A DNA stretch of 49,558 nt from Spirogloea muscicola (Eukaryota; Streptophyta; Zygnematophyceae; Spirogloeales; Spirogloeaceae), in contig WELB01000226.1 in assembly GCA_009602725.1 (NCBI GenBank), positions 7,714 to 57,271 of the forward strand, in the 5' to 3' direction. This document shows, piece after piece, positions 38,699 to 49,240 of the stretch. The notes under the pieces were generated by a model. It made no database searches and was not told the DNA's origin. It saw only the letters and a list, made by a program, of their open reading frames with translations. The stretch's first letter is position 1, and the number at the start of each line of letters is the position of its first letter. The translations under genes and the position numbers were made by a program.

Positions 38699-39753
38699 TG
38701 TAACATCCCTATCCCTTATCACACAGTTAGCGTCAGAATGTCCTGGTTTGAATTCAAGCATAGGGTGTTTAGGAGACAACCCTCATACATGAGAACGCCA
38801 ACGCACATACGCGCATAGAGCGCAGCGGAAGTCTTACCCTGAGGCACCGCCCTAGGGCGGTGACTCTACCCATAGACTTACAGAGAGCCGGCGGGCCCCG
38901 CAGCGACGAGCTGCGGCGACGGGCTGGGCAGCAGGCAGCAGCAGCAGAGCTATAGCATACCTGTCCAGAGAGCCGGCGGGGCCCACAGCAACGAGCTGCG
39001 GCGACGGGCTGGGCAGCAGGCGGCAGGAGCAGAGCTGTGGCGGCGGCGGCCGCAGCAGGCAGCAGCGGGGCTGGCTAGGCAGCAGCAGGGCTGTGTCTCT
39101 CTCGGCATTGGTCCGACTCCGGTGTCCGGCCGAGGCCCACTACTTATAGCGTTCTCCTGCCACCCCTCCCCTGAGGGTGTGACGAGGATTGTCCCCAGGG
39201 CCCTCCCCGGCGGAGTGCCTCCCGCCCTGCAACGAGCTACTCCGACCTGATGTTGCTCACACGAGGGTACTGAGCTTCCCTAGTGCGTTGTCGTGTTTGG
39301 TAGTGTAGTCCTTTCCGGTACCTCTTTCTTTGGCTTTGGACATTGTCCATTCTTTTTGGGCTAGCTTTGCCAGCCCTCTTCTCTATGGGCGAGCACTTCG
39401 CTCCCCTGGAGGGGCGGGCCGGACAAAGGGGAACACGAAGTGACGCCCATCGGGCGGTACAAAGGAGACGCGAAGCGTCACCTAGAGCGGCACGAGGGAG
39501 ATACGAAGCGGCGCCTTGGGCGGCACAAAGGGGATGCGAAGCGTCGCACAAAAGGGGACGCGAAGCGTCACACAAAAGGGGACGCGAAGCGGCGCCTCCT
39601 GGTGGTGCACGTGTGTGCACGTGCCGTACGAAGCCGGGGGCCTCGGACCGTACTTAGCTGCTCGTACCGTTTGGAACTTCCACACGGTAGAAACTATACG
39701 ACCATGTAAGGTTACCAGCACCGTTAGCACTCCCAAACGGAGGGAACGTCACA
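38699..39753 (-). mobile_element. Solo L2 LTR inserted in element K integrase, 1055 bases
   Basis: On the minus strand it starts TGTGACGTTCCCTCC at 39753 and ends GGGATGTTACA at 38699. AACTG (plus reading) flanks both ends, at 38694-38698 and 39754-39758, and joining them restores the integrase reading ITQLP. It includes a LINE-tail-like hairpin (TTTTTGGGCTAGCTTTGCC near 39353-39372) and a tandem array of GGGGACGCGAAGCGTCACA units (39440-39600). GCTATAAGTAGTGGG, read on the minus strand, is the TATA-like site near 39145. Confidence 0.93.
39440..39600. repeat. Short tandem repeat within the 38.7-kb LTR, unit about 24-30 bases
   Basis: Repeats of GGCACAAAGGGGATGCGAAG or ACAAAAGGGGACGCGAAGCG alternating with CGTCAC or GGCGCC, six to seven copies of variable length. 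It parallels the GGCGCC/CGTCGC arrays of the other L2 LTRs and is read on the opposite strand. Confidence 0.75.
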
Positions 39754-40480
39754 AACTGGGTGATGAAATCCACATTTAAAACAGACCAGTTCCTCGGACG
39801 AATCTCCAATGGTTGGAGCAACCCGGCAGGCTTCTGAGAGCGTGCCTTACTGTAACGCCCCCCCCCCGTTTGAACGAGCCAAACGGTACCGGTAAACGGC
39901 TTCACGCTCGCGTCACGCGCACTTCACGCGCGTCACGCGCCAGTTACGTGCGCCACGCGCCAGTCACGTGCGGCACGCGCCAGTCGTATCCCCATCGTGC
40001 GGGTCCGCTCCTCCGGGGGCCGGACCTTGGGGCTACCCTCGTCACACCCTCCGCGGAGGGGTGGCAGGTGGAACGCTATAAGTAGTAGGCGAGGCCAGAC
40101 TCTTGAGTCGGACCAGTGACGCCCAGAGAGAGGCATAGGCCTGCTTGCCTGCTGCCGCAGCCGCCGCCCCAGCCCTGCTGCTGCCGTCTGCTGCCCAGCC
40201 CGTCGCCGCAACTCGTCGCTGCGGACATCGCCGGCTCTCCGTAAGTAGGAAGAAGTAAGAGGACCCTTACAAACTGGACATTGTCGTCTGTAGTTCTCAA
40301 GGTCGCACGACATTCAAGGCACCCCCACCACGTGATTGCCTCAAGGTCCACTGAAAGCACAGCTTCTGTCCAGATTGTCGTTGGACATCATTGCTCATCT
40401 TGGTACATGGCGCCTGCTGAAGAACACATGCAAAGTCATCGATTTGAATCCGTAGTACAATGTGACAAAGTTGGAGCACT
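39754..40480 (-). pseudogene. int: Element K integrase N-terminal part, interrupted by an L2-like LTR
   Basis: Minus strand: ENYRRQCPVCK (40320-40266, zinc finger cysteines), then, beyond the insertion 39851..40265, ARSQKPAGLLQPLEI and VLNVDFITQ with the first catalytic aspartate. The joined text is one continuous frame across the insertion. Above 40330 the sequence becomes unclear. Confidence 0.75.
39851..40265 (+). mobile_element. Short L2-like LTR in element K integrase, 415 bases
   Basis: Starts TGTAACGCCCCCCC, followed by the typical CGGTACCGGTAA word, a run of CACGCGCCAGT(C/T)ACGTGC repeats, GGAACGCTATAAGTAGTAGG (TATA) near 40070, the CTG core and CTCCGTAAGTAGG. It ends soon after this with AAGAGGACC and lacks the L2 3' third. 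CTTAC flanks both sides (39846-39850 and 40266-40270), and the joined flanks restore the integrase frame. Confidence 0.75.
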
Positions 40481-40699
40481 GGTCACAGGAGTCCCAATGT
40501 GCGCTCAAGCTTGCATTGCTGCCGAGCTCACGACCTCCTCCACAATGCTATGTATGGCATTCTTCCTTTGTCAGAATTTCACTTGAAAAACACATCCGTG
40601 ATGCCCATTCAGATCAATACCGATGGTCCTCACACAGGCGGGTCAAGCTGTTGGCCACCATGCCTGGCAGGGGCCCTGCCATATAGCGGATGAGGTCAC
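40481..40699. other. Unassigned stretch between element K and LINE relic
   Basis: No recognisable frame or repeat; probably the beginning of the LINE-like relic that follows. Confidence 0.3.
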
Positions 40700-40990
40700 G
40701 ACTGATGCGTTCGACCATTCCAATGGGCGACCTTGGCAATGAAGGCAGGGCACGTAGCTGCTGGTGCCGCCCAAGGCAAGTATGCCGATCAACCAGCGGA
40801 GGAGGACTTTGTTGTCCTCGCCATTGACTTACACGGGGCTTTTGGGGCTCGGTGGCTTGCACCGGCTTGCAAGGTCTGGGGTGTCCCTCCGTTACCAAGG
40901 ACAGCAGGCAGAAGTCAAGTCCGCGGGCTCTCGGGTCCTAATGTACTGCATGCGGCTTACTACATCCCTGCAGCGTTCTCTGGCACATGC
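40700..40990 (+). pseudogene. C-terminal relic of a LINE-like polyprotein, second copy
   Basis: The frame AAQGKYADQPAEEDFVVLAI, then DLHGAFGARWL, repeats the motif of the relics at 6.8-7.0 kb (minus) and 48.6 kb (plus). Frameshifts follow. Downstream 3' tail sequences begin near 41000. Confidence 0.55.
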
Positions 40991-41865
40991 CTTCCATGTT
41001 TGTGCTGATTGTGCCCTGGCTCCTGCCCTAGGCTCTTGGCGAGGCGACACCTTTCCGGTCCATTCAGACCTTGGTCAGTCCATGGGCTGGCCTCTCACAA
41101 TGCTTTCCTTTCGTTCTATCCTGCTGCTTACTTGTCCGACTTGCGTCTGCTGACTAAGGGATACTGAGCAGACACTGGTATTCCCAGTCGCCGGCTCCTT
41201 TGGACCTTGATCGTCCATTTGTGGTGCAGCCTCTGGCTTTCGTCAAGGGGACTGCTTTCCGGCGGCCAGTCTTCTGACTTGCTGCTGCTAAGTAGAGGTT
41301 ATCTAGTGACCATCCTTCACGGTACTTGCTCGGTTGTGTGTTCCAGCGTTTTCGGCCCTTCAGACGTCGTCCATCCTTCTCGGGCTGCTTTTAACAGCGC
41401 CTTCTCTCTACCTTTGACCTGGCCTGGCCTCCCTTAGCCACCGCCCCGCCCCTATCATGAAGTGGCCGGAAGGCGCCAAAAAGAGTGAGCTCTTCCAAAG
41501 GGGGCGGGGCTTGTGTAAATGTCGAGCCCAGAAAGAATGGACGCGATCCGAAGGGCCGAAAGGCGCCACAACCGTACAGCTATGCAAGAGACTACAGCGA
41601 AGGGGAGCTTGGTAACCCCGAGTCAGCAGCCACAAGTCGGAATAACGGCAGCTGGGAAAGGCACCCCCCCGAGACCCACAAGTAGCAGCAAACAGCTCCA
41701 CCAATATAAGGCAGTGGCTGGGAAAGGCCAGCCCAAGAAAGGTACAAGGTCTGAAAGGGCCGAATGACGCAAGAAATAGGATTCTTTCTACTCTCCAAGA
41801 AGTCAGCAAGTGGGCGCTCAATAAGCTTCAGTCAGCAAGTGCAATTCAGAACAACTAGAGGGCCA
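40991..41865. repeat. LINE-like 3' tail cluster
   Basis: CTTACTTGTCCGACTTGCGTCTG near 41127-41150 resembles GGCTGAATCCCCCGACTTGC at 48848. Several partial repeats of CTGACTTGCTGCTGCTAAGTAGAGG- or CTGACTAAGGGATACTG-type words follow. At 41715-41765 a plus-strand hairpin tail is present (GGCTGGGAAAGGCCAGCCC, AAGAAAGG). No coding frame is convincing. Confidence 0.55.
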
Positions 41866-42091
41866 TAATTGCGCCCCATCTGGGGACAGCTACTAAACCA
41901 GACCCTCAGTAGAGTCACCGCCTTCTGGCGGCGCCTCGGGGTAAGACTTCCGCTGGCTTATGTGATGCACTTGAGTGCACCGTGTGCGCTGGCGTTCCAT
42001 GTAAGGGAGTAGTTAGTTCCCTGAATCGCCTAGGTCCGAAGTCAAAAAGGACGTACTGACCCCTAACTGCGTGTGTAGGGATCAGGACGTC
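41866..42091 (+). mobile_element. L2-type LTR 3' fragment
   Basis: TTGCGCCCCATCTGGGGACAG, GTAGAGTCACCGCC, GGTAAGACTTCCGCTG and GGGATCAGGACGTCA match the 3' part of the element H LTR (29400-29600). It breaks into the integrase zinc finger of element M on its right. Confidence 0.8.
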
Positions 42092-42094
42092 AAA

Positions 42095-44700
42095 TTTACT
42101 GCGCTAGCAGGTGGCACAAGTCTTCACAACGATTGCACTTGGACTAGTCCGGCCACCAGAAGAGAAGCTGGACAGCTTTCTTTGTCTTTCCCATACCCAA
42201 ATGACCAATATACGGAGGCTCATGCAGGTATTGCGAGATACTGGTGCGCAAGGCATTGCAGTCAGGGACTACAATGGCGTCACCTCGCCACCAAAAGCCT
42301 TGGTCATCCACTGGTGTGCGTTTATTGCTTTCATTTGCAAACCATGGGTCTGTGCCATACCCATCACCAATACGCACATTCAGCTCAGAGAGGTTGGCGG
42401 TGGACTGCCGAGCAGCTCCACGAGTAGGCCGCACGTCTGCAGTCTGAACCGCTGAAGCGCGCAAGCAGCCGCCACAGCAGCCCCTGCAATGTTGCGGGTC
42501 ACCGACTCCGCAACGTTCATGCTTCCAGAGTGGTACAATCACTGGAAACGGAATGTCGCCATGCACTTAGCTCACTGTCCTGGACGCCTGCTCAATTGCT
42601 GTTGTGTGCGATAGTAGGGCAACGGCCAGTGAACCGGCACAACCGCAAATTCAACACTCATGAAAGTACATCGCCATACACGTATGGCGTGCACAACAGC
42701 AAGGAGCTCTTGCTTCCCCGTGGCGACGTTACCCTCTGCAGGACAAAGCAGGCTAGGCTACCTTCAACTGCTATGGGGTGACCCTCCTGCAAGAGAATGG
42801 CACCAGTGCCGATCAGAGAGGCGTCACTACTTTAAATGGCACGCCTTCTTGAGGCAAGGCCAAAATGGGTGGATGCACCAGGACCCGTTTTCATATCCTC
42901 AAATGCCCTCTGGCATTTGGACGTCCACACCCAGCTTACGTCCTTACAAGTGTGCTTCGTTAGAGGAGATGCCATACTTCCGTATCTTCACAGGAACTTA
43001 TGGAAGTGGTTTGCGAATCCCAAAAAGGAACGCAAGTGTGGCACATTCTTTGGCTCATGACTACTACAGTCCAATACTACTTGGTGGGGTTGACGCAGAC
43101 TCCGTCTTTGTTCACAACATGCCCTTTGGATGTTCCGGCTGGTTATACACGTTATTGGCATACGGTTGATTTGCACGCAGCAATTGCAGGACATGCTGCA
43201 GGTGCAGTACGTAAACTTCAGGTGTTTTACAGTACACCAGTCTGCCTTTTACTTAGACCAGCGCAGAGTCACACAGTAGGGGGCCAAAGACTTTCATCAT
43301 CACAACCTGACATGTGGCAAGTGCTTTTGGTGAAATCACAACGGCGCATCTTGCAGCAGAAGTAGCCCAGCGGCCTACAACAAGCCAAATTAGGGACTTC
43401 CTCAGGTGTGAAACGAAATGGTCAGCACCACTTTGCAAAGCTAGGGAGCTATGCACATAAGCTCCCGTAAGACGATTTTACAGATCATCAATGCTGTGCA
43501 AATAACATGCTATATTGACAGTGAGCTCGTTCAGAGCTCATACTCGATGCACATCCGAGATTCCAGCCTACTTCACAGCGAAGAGGGTGGGTGCACCGCA
43601 CGACAAGTGTCAAGAGTCACACCATGTGAGAATACAACACTCACAGCAGAGTCATGGGGAGTTTCTGTGCGCATCATCACGATGAGATACTCAACCAAGG
43701 CTGGATTCATGTGAGAGTACGTCTTCAAATACAGCCTTCGGCTTAGCTTGCCGGAATTCTGGTAAAAGCACTCCCATACAGGTCAACCCGTTGACAACCA
43801 AAGGCAGAGATGGGCATTCACCCAGAGTACCCAACAGGCACTAGCCAGCTGAAGGCATCATATGCCGGCGGCTTACACTCAAGTGCACAGAGATACTCAG
43901 GCTCTAAAGAGCCATGGACTTGCACTGGAAGTAGACTGAGGTGCTACTGACCAGGGCCAACAGGCCACTAGGTCAATGAGGATGGCGGCCAGCCACAGTC
44001 CTCATCTCACGACAGTGCCGAGCACCATAGCCTTCCAGTAATTAGAGTGTGCCTACGCACAAACCAAGGTGAAGGCGCGCCAGCCGTCAACACCAGAGAT
44101 ATGGCAAGGTGAGTACAACGCAGGGATCACCCATGCCGAGGCATCACACAATACTGATCTCAAGATCAAGTCCACAATGTCCACGGGTAAAAGTCACAAC
44201 TGAGCCAGCTTGATATGGGCGTTACTAGATTAGAGCCCAGCTTGTACAAGACCGATGGGACCCGGCAAGCCCGTACTGACAAGCAGCACAGCCGATATCT
44301 GCCAATGGCTTTTGCACTCCGTCCATTTGCCAGAAGCTCGCAAGACACCAGTGGGCTTTACAAAGTCTTACTATTCACAAAACTCTTACTGACAACAGGA
44401 GGTTGATTCCTCCGAATTGTCAAGGATATGGGCTGAATAACCAGCCTCCAGTCCTTAGACTGCAATGTTGGCGCTATGACACCGAGTGTCGAGGCACTTA
44501 CAACAGTGAGAATATAGCTACGAGCTACAAAGACGAGCAGTTGAATCGTGGCTGGAAAACGCCATCAACTCTATACTTCACGCGGAAGTGGCCTGCCTTG
44601 TGGCGGTACAACTAAGCCAACTTCTTTGGAGGTAGAGAAAATACTCCACGACTGCACGGCATAATCACGAATTCCGTATAAACTGATTGAACTGCAGCAG
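42095..44700 (-). pseudogene. pol: Element M pol, strongly decayed
   Basis: Minus strand, from left to right in 3' to 5' order. Integrase start: QGFWWRGDAIVVPDCN and AVQLLFWWPD (42144-42566), with TRGAARQSTANLSELNVRIG. RNase H traces lie at 42570-42860. RT traces lie at 42870-43560 (FLGFANHFHKFL, VMMKVFGPLLCDSAL). Protease-side words are near 44166-44348 (ELLANGRSAKAIGRYR). Every part is broken by stops and indels. It is homologous to element B at 23.6-25.9 kb in order and sequence. From 43560 to 44150 only scattered matches remain. Confidence 0.75.
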
Positions 44701-45075
44701 ACCTGCAGCAAAGAGTGAGTGGGTGAAGAAGTCCCAAGTGTTATACACTCTGGGGTGGGAGGACGACTTCACAGCGTTCCACCATGCGGCAGCATCATCC
44801 GCGAGATATGTAGCTACAATTTCCACGTGGTTTGCGAATGGCGTCACGCATGTCATGAACCAGTTGTTCAATTTGCGGAATCAGGCGGTAGGACTACCTT
44901 GCCCATCGTACTTGGGAGGGCTGGCACGGCTGGACATGGCCCAGCGTACTTTTGGCTTGACGCGACGAACTCGCTGCTCTTCAGCATACACACGGGCGAG
45001 TATTGTCCGCATCTTTTCGCGTGGCGCTTCCCATTCAGGGACTGCCAGCGAATCAGCACTCGGAATGGCATCCGC
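44701..45075 (-). pseudogene. gag: Element M gag fragment
   Basis: Minus strand: RVYAEEQRVRRVKPKVRWAM, PKYDGQGSPTA, WFMTCVTPFANHVEIVATYL, ADDAAAWWNAVKSSSHPRVY and NTWDFFTHSLF, the capsid words of element B gag in drifted form. Between this part and the protease side the knuckle region is missing. Confidence 0.78.
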
Positions 45076-45077
45076 TA

Positions 45078-45196
45078 TTTGAACAACAGATTCATGATAT
45101 GCGCTACGCCGTTCGAATTCCGCGTGGAATTTCCAGCTACATATCTCATGGATGATGCTGCCGCATCGTGGAACGCTGTGAAGTCGTCCTCCCACC
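45078..45196 (+). pseudogene. gag: Inverted gag fragment facing element M
   Basis: Plus strand: NNRFMICATPFEFRVEFPAT, then YLMDDAAASWNAVKSSSH. It encodes the same segment as 44878..44753 on the minus strand, so the two form an inverted repeat of about 120 bases with a 200-base spacer. It ends against an L1 LTR terminus. Confidence 0.8.
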
Positions 45197-45486
45197 TCGT
45201 CACCCTCGCGCGTCGCGCGCGTCAGGGGTCACACGTTAGCGCTTAATTCGAAGTTAAGCGGCCCGTAACGGCGGGGACGTTACAAGGAAAGTCCCAGGAC
45301 CCTCGGCGGGGCTCGCCCAACGATGGGGACGCCGGGGCCCACCCTCGGAGAGCGGGCCCGACATCGGAATAGCTACATAGAGTGCAGCAGATTTACCGGC
45401 ACCAGTGGGGACGCCCCAACTGTGACGATACGATAATGGAAGCTTACCTTCACCGTTGGCACGCCCGTACTGTGGGAAACGTTACA
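45197..45486 (-). mobile_element. Scraps of LTR 5' ends (L1 and L2)
   Basis: 45197..45284 is the first part of L1 in minus reading (starting TGTAACGTCCCCGCCG at 45284, with the CGCTTAAC/AATTAAGCG hairpin). Near 45330-45372 GGGCCCACCCTCGGAGAGCG resembles the middle of L1. About 45400-45486 resembles the L2 start (TGTAACGTTTCCCACAG, then GTGCCAACGGTGAAGGTAAG). Confidence 0.65.
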
Positions 45487-46370
45487 AAGATCGTCAAATT
45501 GGACGATCAAGGATCAAACCTCTGGTTGACATTGATCGATCCGCACCTGCGGCACTTGAATCCTGTCTGACTGCAGTGACAAATTCAACCCGTACTTTTG
45601 CATCAGGACACGTAAATGCGCAGGGAGATCATTGAAGTCCCAAGGCATAAACGGTGGTATCATGTTTCACTGAGGTCAAGCATACTATAATGCCGGACTA
45701 TGTAAACATAACCTAACGGGTAGCCTGGTGAGACGTGATCAAAATGCCGATCCTGTTAGCCAAACACTCCACTAGAGATGCTGGTGACATAGTCAGGCGG
45801 TCTAAAAAAGAAGTCCCAAGACTTAGACACCACCTTCCCGTGTGCACATCAGCCGAGACGGAAGCAGGACCAATTTTGATGGAAGGACATAATGAAATGT
45901 CTGTCTAAACATCCTATATAATGACTATGCAAATCAAGCAGCAGAATCTGAAGTCCAAGCGCCTTGAAAGTGGAATTGTGACTGCTTGTTACTATAGGTC
46001 TGTCGAAATTATATAAGAGTCACGTTCAACTATCAGCCATAAAGATCTAGCGACCCAATCTCTGCGTGTTATTGCTGGAAAAACAACGTGGCATGTTCAA
46101 CACTTACTGGAAGTGCGCAAGCAGCAACTTCAGAAACCTCGTTATGACCTCGAATATGTGTAGGTCATGCTGGATAAGGAGACTTTTGATAATGCTCTTA
46201 AACCCTCGTTGAACGTTTTAGAGGTGTGTCAGCTTCGACCAAAACAAGAAGGAAGTAAAACCCTCCCGTCAAGATAATATCATCAGGGACCACCAATGCC
46301 CGTATCGTATTACCTGCGCTGCCTCGGAGAGTAGACCATGGACCTAGAGAATACCAACCACGTGCTGCTG
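45487..46370. other. AT-richer unassigned stretch, probably gag region of element N
   Basis: Composition drops to roughly 45% GC. No frame is conserved enough to name. Its place directly before zinc knuckles suggests decayed gag capsid. Confidence 0.35.
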
Positions 46371-46520
46371 TGACTTGTCACGACTGTGGTAAGGCAGGTC
46401 ACATTCAAAAGCATTACCTTACTTTGCACCAGAAGCTACTTGTGCTTTTCGTGGAAGGGTGGGTCATATTGAATGTCAATGTTGGAAGAAGAATACGGAC
46501 AGATCGCCTGCTTGAATCTA
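46371..46520 (+). pseudogene. Element N zinc knuckles
   Basis: VTCHDCGKAGHIQKHY (46371 onward) is a CCHC knuckle with the last cysteine replaced. In the next frame TCAFRGRVGHIECQCWKK is a second knuckle with the second cysteine replaced by arginine. The pair resembles gag ends of retroelements distinct from the L1 elements, which have one knuckle. Confidence 0.6.
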
Positions 46521-46711
46521 TATGACTGTTAGTAGGCAAATTCTCATTATTCTGACTCTATGAAGGACAAGTCCAGGTTCAGTAGACGGAAATCATATGG
46601 GTGCTGACTGATGCTTGTTATTTTACCAAAATTATGCTAAACACTAGATTCAGATAAGCTGCAGCTGTTGTTTCTCGGGCAGGTCTTGAGGAATACGAGG
46701 AGTTCGCTGGA

Positions 46712-47098
46712 ATGCCTGACGACAAGCACGAGATAAGAGTCAACAAGTATGGTTACTCACATCATACGGTTCAAGTCGCAGCCGAACCAACCATAGCATT
46801 TTTAAAAGCAAAATGCAGATCCATTGTGTGCTGGTTCGACCCAGGTCAGCTGGAAAGCGGCACAAACAATATGTGTTGGCCACCTTCCTTGACATCCCTG
46901 ACAACAACGGGCATACCGATGGCGGAGGAAACCAACCGAACTTCAGCAGTGATCGACACAGGTGAACCAGTACTCCTGGGTCGAAATATACTTCGTCAAA
47001 TTGCACTGTGCGCTTGTGATCTTGTCCGTAGAATTGGAAATGAAAACTGCCGCAGTGGTATTGATAGAATTATTGGTGTCACCAGAAAGCCACTTTAA
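46712..47098 (+). pseudogene. Element N aspartic protease fragment
   Basis: The frame contains TSAVIDTGEPVLLGRNIL with a retropepsin D-T-G (46955-46963). The pattern V-(I/M)-(I/L)-D-T-G-x-P-V-L-L-G is shared with element A (RVMLDTGAQPVLLG), so N may be an older relative of A. The frame ends at 47098. RT is not found. Confidence 0.6.
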
Positions 47099-47874
47099 AC
47101 GAGATACTCAAAATGTTTCGAAAATAATGCTTTTCTGTAACTTGCATGATAACAAAAGCGGACACCTATGATGATTTGATGGGGATGGGGATTTGTACCA
47201 CTAGAACTTGGCCTTGATTATAATACAGAAAGGGCTTGGCACAGGCCGTAATGAAAAACTCCGTACTGACAAAGTGGCATCACCTTTACTGAAAACTGGT
47301 CACATGCAACTTGGCAAGCCAATGCTGGTGTGCTTGACACCGATCACAAGGTATCATCTGATAAGCTTCCCTCATTGCCTTTTGTTCCAGGGAAAGGGAA
47401 ATGAATCATACCTGTAAGTAAAAGGAAAACCATGACAGGATAGAAGCGAGGCTTACCTGCTGTTGCTTCGTCATCTGCCGTAAGACCAACTACCATGCAG
47501 TAGTGCTTGACATCAGACGGTTTCGATGACAAAATCCGGGAGAGCTTGAAGTGGATGAGAACTATTGGCAATATCTAGCAATGTTGCCAGATTGGACAAA
47601 AGTGCAGCATTTCGGGTGAAGGAGGCATGGTCGTCGAAAGTGCTCGAGACTACATCATATGATCCTGGGACCAATGCCAGCCCGGAGCAAGAATAACATT
47701 TCTACGAAGGTGTCATACCCTTTGACATTCCCGCAAATGGTCTGTGGTTCTGGAGTTGTTTGCAGGCACTGCCACAGACCTCGCAGGTCTCCTTAGAGGC
47801 CGCTTCAAGGTTGCGCGACATATGCACGTGAACAACGACCACGGTTGGTGGGCTCTAGCTAAGCTACAAGATGA
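47099..47874. other. Unassigned AT-richer stretch
   Basis: No recognisable frame or repeat apart from a possible continuation of element N (short open pieces near 47100-47170). Nothing else could be supported. Confidence 0.4.
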
Positions 47875-48660
47875 ATGAGTATCAGCAGCCGCCTTTCCAT
47901 TGACCTGATGCAGTGGGCAGTCCTATTTGCGCACCTTCGCACACACCCCCAACTTGCCGTGCTCAAGCGCAGTACATGGCGCCGGTGGAGAAGCCGACTC
48001 TCGCCAAGGCTGTGGGGCTCCTACTCAAGGACGACCTTTGCAGATGCGGCCGGCTATTGTCGGCTTCTTCGACAGGAGCGGTGGTGTGGTTTTGACAGCG
48101 CTCCCCATCCACGCAGCGCTGACCATGCTGGACGATGTCACTCCGACGGCCATCCACCAGCTTCTGGGCCTTCACCCGCCTGCCTTGTCGGTGTGGTGCA
48201 GTGCTATAGCGAAGCACGCAACGCCAAGGCTGCGGGGTTGGCTGCGTACATGCTTCGCTGTGCCGACGGGAGAGGGACGGGATCTCGCGACCTCCTGCGA
48301 GATGGCATGTTCGGCATTTTCGTGGAGGCCGGCTACACTGTGGCCTAGGAAACACGTCTGTCTATCCACTCGGCTGGGGTGCTGACGGACGTCACCCGCG
48401 GCAATTCAATTGGGGGGTTCCGCATGGGGTTCCGCATCATCGCATTTGTCGTGACTACTGACTCCTTCAACTCCACCAACTACAGCAGATCGGTGGCAGA
48501 GGCATGGCATGCAGTGGCAAGGCTGCGGGCCGTAAAGAGCATAAGTTTGCAGATCGGACCCCACTGCCGGCGTTTTTTGTTGAGCTGACGATAGACGTGC
48601 ACGAGGCCTTTGGCAGTCGGTGGCTGGACATCCTACAGCGGCTTGCACGGTGGGCCATCA
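47875..48660 (+). pseudogene. C-terminal relic of a LINE-like polyprotein, longest copy
   Basis: Three plus-strand frames contribute, with frame changes near 48200, 48360 and 48500. RCADGRGTGSRDLLRDGMFG, then IFVEAGYTVAQETRLSIH, TDVTRG, YSRSVAEAWHAVA, KEHKFADRT and ELTIDVHEAFGSRWLDILQR. The order (arg-rich H/R-D...RD, EAGY.V..E.RL, .DVT, then A...KY/KF.D, then F..D..G.FG) is the C-terminal block of many algal LINE polyproteins. The RT domain is not in the window; the part before 48100 (GGVVLTALPIHAALTMLDDV) could be the link between them. It could also belong to another transposon class. Confidence 0.5.
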
Positions 48661-49240
48661 AAAACAGCGAAGTGAGCTGCCCGGCTTCAGTGCCTCCGGG
48701 TCGCTTGCCCAGGTATTCTGCATTCGGATGTCCGTCTCATTTCAGCATTCCCAGGGTCGTGCAGTGCACTAGCGGGCAAGCCACACTTTGGCTGTTCATT
48801 CGGCTGCTCTTTCGTAGGGCTGGCTCTTTCCATCGCACCTTCTCCTGGCTGAATCCCCCGACTTGCGGCTGCTGACTAGGCGATACTGCGCTCCCATCCA
48901 TGGTAGCCACTTGCATCGTGTGAGGTTTCAGCGCCTTTCTGCCCTCGGGGCCTTTGGGCTGGCCAATCACAGCCATGTCCATCTATGGGGGCGAGTCTTG
49001 GGAGAAACAGCTCTTGCTCTTCCCCTTAGCCAGCTCATTGCCCCGTTACCAGGACGTTTGTAAGGCTCGGATTGGCCTCCCTTTGATTTTCATGCGCACC
49101 GCGCGCCTCTCTATCTTGCACTGTAAGGCAATGGCTGTGAGGCCAGCTCAGAAGGAGTGTACTAGTTGTACAAGAGCCACGTGGAAGAGCCACCTGCAGA
49201 AGAAGAAGGGCTCGCCCATTGACACCTGCAGTGTCTGCCA
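48661..49240 (+). repeat. LINE-like 3' tail region
   Basis: After the relic come CTTTCGTAGGGCTGGC, GAATCCCCCGACTTGCGGCTG with a GACTAGGCGATACTGCG word, and later GGGCTGGCCAATCACAGCC and GGGCTCGCCCATTGACACC. The same words occur at 6.3-6.8 kb and 41.1-41.7 kb. This is non-coding 3' UTR of the LINE-like family. Confidence 0.55.
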
